Assembly: GCF_947172395.1 (NCBI RefSeq)
Contig: NC_069094.1
Span: 2,874,501 to 2,938,500 of the forward strand
Direction of reading: 5' to 3'
DNA length: 64,000 nucleotides
From: Bicyclus anynana
Lineage: Eukaryota; Arthropoda; Insecta; Lepidoptera; Nymphalidae
The stretch's first letter is position 1. Every line of letters starts with the position of its first letter. The position numbers were made by a program, and so were the translations under genes. Under the pieces are notes generated by a model that saw nothing but the letters and a program-made list of their open reading frames with translations, was not told where the DNA came from and did not search any database. Shown here piece by piece: positions 57,301 through 64,000 of this stretch.

Positions 57301-60129
57301 TGTACCCCCATTAAGTGAACTAGGTACAAATTAATAATTTAATAACATAAATTTGAAAATTTGAAATACCCCCGAATGTCATGAAATTATTAATTACATT
57401 CTCGATCAAGTCATCAACATTCTCTTTCAGTGGGCTTTCATTTGAGACCGCACTCGAGTATATTGGCAGACATTCAGTTGTCCTTCCCCACTTTAACCGC
57501 CATAACTTTTAAACGGCTCTACCGATTTTCATCAAATTCGTCTAAGAACACTCGCCCGTAGTCACCTTTGATACAAAAAAAAACTAAATTGAAATCGCTT
57601 CATCCGTTCGGGAGTTATGGTGCCACAGACAGACTGACAGACAGACACGTCAAAGTTATGACACCCCTTTTTTTCATCAGGGGTTAACTTCGTCGCCGCT
57701 TTTTAGTTTCCCAGTCGGTCTGTTGCCCCTCTAGAAGGGATGTCCTAAGCAATTGCTTAAATAACTTAAAGGCTAATCCTGGACTGGGATAAACAAATTA
57801 CTTACTAACAACATCGTCGTACAAATCTTCATCGATTCGCTAACAAACATTAGAGGGAAGAATTGAGAAACATTTAATAGACATTTACAACAAAACCATT
57901 TGCGCGTGAGTTCTTATCTATTTCATTAGTATCTATTTCAGTATTATTTATCTATTTCACTCTATTTCAGAAAATGATACTGCAACGAGAAATACATACG
58001 AGAAAAAGAAGATTTGGTGACGAAGATGGCTTTGAATGCCAATATGAAACAAGCGTAAATACATAGTTATTTATCTATAATTCTATACTAATATTGTCGA
58101 AATCACTCCTCATATTATATCATAGTCTTTTCCAACTACTTAGACGCGAATGGAAATGTTGTTCATTTAAAGCTATTAGTAAAATTATAAAAAAGTTTGT
58201 AAGGTCGTAATAATTAACCACTGGATATACTTAACCGATTTTTTAAAATTCTTATACCAATATACAGAAAGAAAATTTTTTTAGTGCGGATATTTTTATA
58301 TTTTGTACATAAACAAAATTTAATGATCACGTATTTTTTCTTTTTTTTTTTTAATTCAAAAATAACAAAATTATTGTTAGCTAAAGTTATTTACTTTTGA
58401 ACAGAATTTTAGGGTCACCCTATTGTGCGTTTATTTTATTTTCGTTTGATACCTAAAGGACGTCACCAGATCACTTTTAAGCTGAATATATCTTGTTTAG
58501 TAATAATATGTACATTATTTTGTTATTTTAGAGACATAAATTAAAAAAAAAATTACATAAAATGTATCGAACTGTTTGTAGATTTATATACTATTAATGA
58601 TACAGAACCACGAAAAAAAATATCCGCACTAAAGACCGAATCACCCTGTATTCTTGTTAATAGGCCAGTTGACACGTTTTTAAAAACGGTCACTTATAAT
58701 GGTTCATTATCGTTCTATTAAGACCGTAAAAATTGTCAGTAGATACCGGATGACATAAGTTACATATAGAATCTCAATTCTTTTCTACATCTTTGTATAT
58801 GTTTTAGGCCAATGATAATTTTATACTGTAGATAGGTTACGTTCCTACATAATCACCGCAAAAAGTAATCCGAACAATAAGCTACAACACTGAGCGCACA
58901 CATGCATAATTTAGTCTTTAATTCCATTGTATATTTATGTATTTATAGTTTTTACACTTCCTGAACACACAACTCGACATTGTAGACGATATTTATGTAT
59001 TATTTGTTTATATAATGTTCATACCATAACTAACATTGAGTTGTGTATAATTTCCTCTTTTGAGCGCCTCATTTTTCATGTACCACATCTAACATTATTT
59101 GATGTCATTGTTTTATGCAATTAAATTGATATTGAATTTTAATACTCTTGCAGTTCGAGCCTCTGTTCAAAGTTAAGAATAGAGACGGGCAGTGGCGCAC
59201 GGTGATACAATCAGCTGACAGGATACAAAGATTTCGCCTCAACATTTGCAGGTAGATGGTTTTATCCAGATATCTACACACTATTTTAAAGCACACAATA
59301 TATACAACTAAATAAAAAAAACTAAATAAATAAAAAAAGTATAGAAACATAAATAAATACTTCAAAACAAACTAACTTCTTCTAAAGTTCAAAACCTAAA
59401 AACGTACCACCACTAAACTAAAAAGTGAAAAATAACATCATAATATTATTAGCGGACGCTCGCGACGTCGTCCGCGTGAAACTCGATGTAAACTTTCAAC
59501 TACCTCTACCCAACTCTACCCTTACCCTTCCCTACCCTACCCGTACCCTATCCGTACCCTACCCCTACCCTACCCCTACCCTACCCCTACCCTACCCCTA
59601 CCCTACCCCTACCCTACCCCTACCCTACCCTACCCTACCCCTACCCCTACCCTACCCCTACCCTGCTGCCCCAGTTATTAGTCCAATACAAGAAACCCCT
59701 TTACAATATTAAAAATGACTAATTGAAATAAATTAATATATAAAAAAATTTAAACATTCTGTTTAATACGGTTTCGTTAGTATGAAGTCATTGAACTGTG
59801 ATCTAGTTTAATTAACCTAGTTTAAGTTTAAGTTTAACGCAATTTAACTCATTTATTTCTTATCCAAATTCATACCAGATGAGGGTATATATTTCGCTGG
59901 ATCTCGTACTGCAACAAAAAAAATGTCTTTTTTTTATTCCAGTAATCCCGGAGAATCCTGTACCAATGGCATAGAAGAGACAGGAATAATGGGATTCGTT
60001 AGCATTTGCAAACAGCTGTACACTCTAATGGAAATTACAGTGTTGAAAGATAATAACGAGACGGAGAATATCTATGCGCAGTTGCCCACCGCTTGTACAT
60101 GTGCTTTGAAAAAAACTAACATAGAGTAA
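54307..60129 (+). CDS. spz-like: Spätzle-like secreted Toll ligand, paralogue C (6 exons, 190 aa), divergent
   Basis: Exons 54307-54348, 55679-55715, 57102-57226, 57971-58054, 59154-59251 and 59943-60129 (stop TAA) join in frame (573 nt) with phases 0,1,0,0,2. Donors of exons 4 and 5 are weak (GTAAAT, GTAGAT). The signal peptide MDKKMLLFIIVIFIAAS is followed by the pro-domain motif C43-RNQTF-C49 (sequon at N45). Exon 4 contains L72-Q-R74 and then R79-K-R-R82-F83, a dibasic furin-type site just before the knot. Knot cysteines are C91, C128, C135, C151, C180 and C182: six, with Ala179 where the first Cys of CC-x-C belongs. W110-R-T-V-I-Q115 is conserved, but exon 5 is three codons shorter than in A and B, and W-E-V-L-V is replaced by M158-E-I-T-V. 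The protein ends only eight residues after the last Cys. A sequon lies at N167. Most divergent copy; the frame is intact, so no sign of a pseudogene. Confidence 0.9.
54373..54595 (-). mobile_element. Second Helitron-like family, full length (intron 1 of spz-like C)
   Basis: On the minus strand it runs from ATCACACTAATATTATAAAG to GACGCCCGCTAGT. Partial copies occur at 12005-12165, 21266-21600, 52898-52937, 59447-59495 and 60478-60520. It starts 25 bp after exon 1. Confidence 0.65.
54640..54790 (+). mobile_element. C-terminal tail of a non-LTR element
   Basis: Ends L-A-V-Q-R-G-N-V-A-S-I-L-A-T, the usual final segment of the element type represented at 21630. A related piece lies at 27930-28015. 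It sits in intron 1 of spz-like C. Confidence 0.45.
55285..55575 (-). mobile_element. SINE family 2, near full length (intron 1 of spz-like C)
   Basis: Body and box B region are intact; the outer head is lost. It ends about 100 bp before exon 2. Confidence 0.85.
56055..56300 (+). mobile_element. SINE family 3 (tRNA-like head TTGGTCCAGCGGTTAG), intron 2 of spz-like C
   Basis: Box A-like TTGGTCCAGCGGTTAG and box B GGGTTCGAATCCTGG, followed by a body with AACAGCCCTGAGTTGGGAAG and GAGCACGTTAAGCCGTC. Not a tRNA gene: there is no paired acceptor stem and the body is a known SINE-type body. A head fragment of a related kind lies at 18624-18690. Confidence 0.65.
56630..56940 (+). mobile_element. SINE family 1, near full length (intron 2 of spz-like C)
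   Basis: Head GACGGCCTCCGTGGCGCAGT, with the segment after box A shortened; tail intact. It ends 161 bp before exon 3. Confidence 0.87.
57366..57690 (-). repeat. Repeat family R2, intron 3 of spz-like C
   Basis: Closest to the copy at 53592-53935 (shared CGAATGTCATGAAATTATTA-type start). Confidence 0.65.
58835..59010 (+). repeat. Repeat family R1 copy (intron 4 of spz-like C)
   Basis: AATCACCGCAAAAAGTAATC start; runs to the ATTGTAGACGATATTTATG block, about 145 bp before exon 5. Confidence 0.6.
59504..59668 (+). repeat. (CCCTA)n/(CCCCTA)n minisatellite in intron 5 of spz-like C
   Basis: Alternating TACCC and TACCCC units over about 165 bp. A related reverse-strand tract (GTAGGGTAAGGGTAGGG) lies at 62690-62755. 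It differs from the insect telomere unit TTAGG. Confidence 0.8.
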
Positions 60130-60173
60130 CCCAGGCTTTTGTTATTTGACAAATCATATAAGTGAAACATAAA

Positions 60174-60179
60174 AATAAA
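60174..60179 (+). terminator. Candidate poly(A) signal of spz-like C
   Basis: AATAAA 45 nt after the stop codon; a second AATAAA follows at 60210. Confidence 0.5.
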
Positions 60180-60287
60180 ATTAATAGTAGAATGTTTTGT
60201 ATTTGTATAAATAAACGTTGCGGGAATTCGCTTGTCTAAATATTACAAATAATTAAAGTGTATTTATAGGTGAGGCAATAGAAAATG

Positions 60288-60420
60288 AGAAAATTCTCTG
60301 GTATGCAGGTTTCCTCACAATGTTTTCCTTCACCGTTTGAGACACGTGATATTTAATTTCTTAAAATGCACACAACTGAAAAGTTGGAGGTGCATGCCCC
60401 GGACCGGATTCGAACCCACA
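60288..60420 (-). mobile_element. SINE family 2 middle piece
   Basis: Segment from GAAAATTCTCTGGTATGC to CGAACCCACA, both ends missing; lies just after spz-like C. Confidence 0.75.
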
Positions 60421-60717
60421 GAACGAACTAGTCTTTAAAACGGCTGAATCTCCACGGTATCAACGGAATTTGAGAAAAAGTGAATTTCTCGTGGACGAAC
60501 TCGCGGGCGTCCGCTAGTTTATTTATAAATAGATAGCGAGTGTCAAACAGGTTGTCAGTGATAGCATTTCGCGCTTTCTCTCAAACCTGCCGCGCCTAGG
60601 CAACTAGTCTAGCTGGTCGAGATTTTAACAAAGAGACATCCTAACCGATTTCCAAAAAGGAGGTACCTACGCAAGTACGCAATCCCGTTTAAAAAAAAAG
60701 TATTTTTTTTGTTGAGA

Positions 60718-60990
60718 GATGTCATAGCGGTGGATATGACCTCTGCCTTCGATTCGGAGGGCGTGGGTTCGAATCCGGTCCGAGGCATGCTACTCCAACT
60801 ATTCAGATATTATGTGCATTTTAATGGTGTAAGAAAAACAACACGAGGGAACCTGCTCAACTGAGAATTTTGTTAATTCTCTACGTGTGTGAAGTCTGCT
60901 AATCCGCATTGGTAAACTATTGGTAAGCCCTCTCATTCTGAGAGGAGACTCGTGCTCAATAGTATGTCGAAAATGGGTTGCTAATGATGA
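60718..60990 (+). mobile_element. SINE family 2, near full length
   Basis: Head with GATTCGGAGGGCGTGGGTTC, short deletions in the body, GATGATGATTA end. Confidence 0.8.
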
Positions 60991-61079
60991 TGATTACCTG
61001 TATTAGCGTGGTGGGTCTAAGCTCCATATCCCCTCCACCTCCATATAGACCACAGCATTACCAAACACCAGCCCCTCAA

Positions 61080-61224
61080 GCCAAGTGGCACGTCGATTCT
61101 CTTTCTACGATCGCAAACGCTACGAAAAGTAGAAAAATATGTGGGAATGACAGATCTTTATCACGTGACTTGTCGATAGCAAATGTCAATCCCATACATT
61201 TTTCTACGACGTGCTATTTGGCTA
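61080..61224. mobile_element. Long-TIR MITE family M1
   Basis: Left arm complete; the right arm lacks the TAGAAAGAGAATCG part. Confidence 0.65.
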
Positions 61225-61885
61225 CAGGGGCAGGTCGTCTAAAAACCATGGATAAGGATATTTTACATTTAAAATGCGTCACTATATTATAAATAAAAAA
61301 GAAATCCGGACGTGTTACATAAAACAGCTACTCTAGTTTGTTGATCTCCATCAAAAGATAATAAAAGTGAGATGAACATTTATTTTTTCAAGATCGGTTC
61401 TGTAGATCCAGAGATTATACCTACAACACCACAAATTTTACCTTCTTTATAGTATTAGTGTAGATGTAGAAGTATAGACGCTATTAATAATAGTGAGAAA
61501 TGTAAGCATAAATGTGAGAAAATGGGAGCCAAATTCATCATCACAAAAGTGTGTCGTTATCGATTTTGTCAACAAAAGCAATGATATCTAATAGGGTGTC
61601 AAATTCTATAGATTACAGAACTTGGATTATATTAAAGCTCAATTATATTTTTAATTATTTGACTCTACCGCGCGTTTTAGTTACGCAGGTGTTTCCAGTG
61701 AACTACTTAGTCAATTTAACTGAAAGTGTAAAACTTACTGGTTAACTTAAATATCAGACGTCAATATAGTTTTGCGAAATAACCAATGACGTAGTCCGAA
61801 TGTGATGACGTTCTTGCTGTGTATGACTTGAATTTGAATTATTTGGTTTTCTTCAACGACGTGTGTTCTAGGTAGGTACAATATA

Positions 61886-62096
61886 AAGGTAGACTTCCGT
61901 ACTTGGCGACCGCGACGCGCGACCACGATCTTCAACCGCGCGACCCATTGCTATATATGGAGCACAACAAAAGTGGTCGCGCGTCGCGCTCTCGGGCTTT
62001 ATTTAGTACTCCATATAATACTAAGCAGTGGGTCGAGACTCGCGCGGTCGTGAGTCTCGGTCGCGCGTCCGATCGCCAAGATCGGAATGCTACCTT
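61886..62096. mobile_element. GC-rich multi-hairpin MITE family M6
   Basis: GGTAGACTTCCGTACTTGGC start, GCCAAGATCGGAATGCTACC end, inner CGCGCGACC repeats. Confidence 0.65.
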
Positions 62097-62247
62097 AAGT
62101 CGTTGGTTTTCTGGCTGGTATTTTTGTATCGTTTAATGTTGAATCATGCATCAGATATATCTTGCACAATTTCTTAGTATTCAAAATTATGTACGTAACA
62201 ATAATAATAATTGGCTCATATTTTGCATGCGTTATCTATCGTCGCCG

Positions 62248-62551
62248 TTATCAACCCATATACGGCTCACTGCTGAGCTCGAGTCTCCTCTCAGAATGAG
62301 AGGGGTTAGGCCAATAGTTTACCACGCTGGCCCAATGCGGATTGGCAGACTTCACACACGCAGAGAATTAAGAAATTCTCTGGTATGCAGGTTTCCTCAC
62401 GATATTTTCCTTCACCGATTGAGACACGTGATATTTAGTTTCTTAAAATGCACACAACTGAAAAATTGGAGGTGCATGCCCCGGACCGGATTCGAACCCA
62501 CACCCTCCGGAATCGGAGGCAGAGGTCATATCCACTGGGCTATCACGGCAC
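62248..62551 (-). mobile_element. SINE family 2, full length
   Basis: Complete copy with an intact box B and CTGGGCTATCACGG head. Confidence 0.87.
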
Positions 62552-62876
62552 TCGTTATCTATACTAATATATAATATATATTTTTTTGTTAGTCTCTCAT
62601 CATTCTTGCAATCTGTCGTGAGACATTCAGCGGGATTTTAAGTATATATAATATTTAGAGAGAGATTTGATTGTTTGTTTGTTTAGTGTAGGTGTAGGGT
62701 AAGGGTAGGGTAGGGCAGGTGTAGGGTGGGAGTAAAATAGGCTAAGGGTAGGGAATAAGTCAAAGCGAAGCTTTATAAGGCGAATAGTAGGTGCGACCAC
62801 GGCTTTACCATGATTATTTTAGTATACCTATGCATTTCTTGGGAAATGCATAGGTATTCCCAACGGAAATGCCATA

Positions 62877-63201
62877 TTTTTTTTTTCTTTACAAGTGAGC
62901 CCTTGACTACAATCTCACCTGATGTTAAGTGATGATGCAATCTAAGATGGATTCGGGCTAACTAGCTAAGGAGGAGGATGAAATCCACGCCCCTTTCGGT
63001 TTCTACACGACGTCGTACCGGAACGCTAAATCGCTTGACGGTACGTCTTTGTCGGTAGGGTGGTAACTAGCCACAGCCAAAGCCTCCCACCAGCCAGACC
63101 TGGACCAATTAAGAAAACCTCAATCGGTCCAGCCGGGGATCGAACCCAGGACCTCCGTCTTGTAAGTCAACTGCTCATACCACTGAGCCACGGAGGCCGT
63201 C
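62877..63201 (-). mobile_element. SINE family 1, full length
   Basis: Complete from reversed poly(A) to the GCCACGGAGGCCGTC head. Confidence 0.88.
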
Positions 63202-63484
63202 AAATCTAATAAATAAATATGGTCTATCAGAAATATTTTCTTGTTTCGTCCTTTTTAGAGCACTGTTTTACGTAGTCGGTTAAAGTTGTTAAACTTTATT
63301 TTTTATTTAATAGTTTTCTGTTTCCCAATCAGTCACACTAGCCGTGCATTGCATATATACTCGTACATCGTCGCATTCTGATATACTTAGGTAAATGAAA
63401 CGACTGGACCGCACGAACTGTACGTACTATCATAATTTAAAGATATATTTTGACTTAAACAATATGCTGTATATCGTCGTCGTC

Positions 63485-63790
63485 ATCAACCCATATTCGG
63501 CTCACTGCTGAACTCGAGTCTCCTCTCAGAATGAGAGGGGTTAGGCCAATAGTCCACCACGCTGGCCCAATGCGGATTGGCAGACTTCACACACGTAGAG
63601 AATTAAGGTAGCTAATTCTCTGGTATGCAGGTTTCCTCACGATGTTTTCCTTCACCGATTGAGACACGTGATATTTAGTTTCTTAAAATGCACACAACTG
63701 AAAAGTTGGAGGTGCATGCCCCGGACCAGATTCGAACCCACACCCTCCGGAATCGCAGGCAGAGGTCATATCCACTGGGCTATCAGGGCT
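63485..63790 (-). mobile_element. SINE family 2, full length
   Basis: Complete copy, very similar to 62248-62551 in the same orientation. Confidence 0.87.
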
Positions 63791-63949
63791 TGAATATGAT
63801 GTATATACATATTCGTAATGTGCTCACCAAGACCTTTCTTTCTATATGAAACATAATGATTTTCTCAGTTTAATTTTTATATGGGTTAGAATGGTATGTA
63901 ACCTATGTCACCCTCGCTATTAGTAGTTTAGGCTCTACGGTGGAACATA

Positions 63950-63969
63950 CATATATATATATATATATA
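63950..63969 (+). repeat. (AT)n microsatellite
   Basis: About ten AT units, followed by a CATA-rich stretch to the window end. Confidence 0.85.
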
Positions 63970-64000
63970 CATACTTACATACATACATAGATATTACATT

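Noticed and set aside
59425..59712. 95-codon ORF rich in Pro-Tyr-Pro-Thr-Leu repeats
   Set aside because: It is the translation of the CCCTA minisatellite inside an intron of gene C.
60720..60790. tRNA gene-like box A/box B sequences (also at 21899, 33378, 56060)
   Set aside because: All are heads of SINE copies continuing into shared bodies; no full cloverleaf with paired acceptor stem.
62146..62574. 142-codon ORF
   Set aside because: Almost all of it is the reverse of a SINE family 2 copy, as are several other ORFs ending in R-T-G-F-E-P-T-P-S-G-I-G.

Overview
This window is nuclear DNA of a lepidopteran insect (butterfly or moth). It is AT-rich, has short exons in long introns with GT-AG junctions, and is packed with short tRNA-headed SINEs, Helitron-like elements, MITEs and decayed non-LTR retrotransposons of the kind typical of lepidopteran genomes. 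No species can be named from the sequence.

The only protein-coding genes I can support are three complete, tandem, same-strand (+) paralogues of the Spätzle family, secreted cystine-knot cytokines that activate Toll receptors: spz-like A (24786-30780, 224 aa), spz-like B (37137-47403, 212 aa) and spz-like C (54307-60129, 190 aa). I joined them by eye from six small exons each; none is visible as one ORF. All three have the same architecture: a signal peptide split over exons 1-2, a pro-domain with a conserved C-x5-C motif in exon 3, the pro/mature junction in exon 4, and the cystine-knot domain over exons 4-6. Intron phases are identical (0,1,0,0,2), so the cluster arose by tandem duplication of a whole gene. 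B keeps all seven cysteines expected of the family. A and C both have Ala in place of the first Cys of the C-terminal CC-x-C motif, the cysteine I infer makes the interchain disulfide. The presumed activation sites also differ: Asn-Lys in A, Asn-Arg in B, and a furin-like Arg-Lys-Arg-Arg in C.

Layout. 1-24.4 kb: gene-free repeat landscape (SINEs, Helitron-like elements, MITEs, several near-perfect hairpins, one GC-rich patch near 2.9 kb). 24.4-30.9 kb: gene A. 31-37 kb: repeats and a composite inverted-repeat element at 35.4-36.1 kb. 37.0-47.4 kb: gene B, whose 10-kb span is inflated by repeats, including a Jockey-like reverse transcriptase remnant in intron 1. 47.4-54.2 kb: a MITE with nested insertions, a young Ty3/gypsy-type LTR element with apparently identical 500-bp LTRs and a large internal deletion (49488-51308), and several foldback elements. 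54.2-60.2 kb: gene C. 60.2-64 kb: SINEs and MITEs.

The three genes probably supply alternative ligands for Toll-type immune or developmental signalling, each possibly activated by a different protease and perhaps with a different dimer chemistry. That functional reading is inference; the gene structures are read directly.
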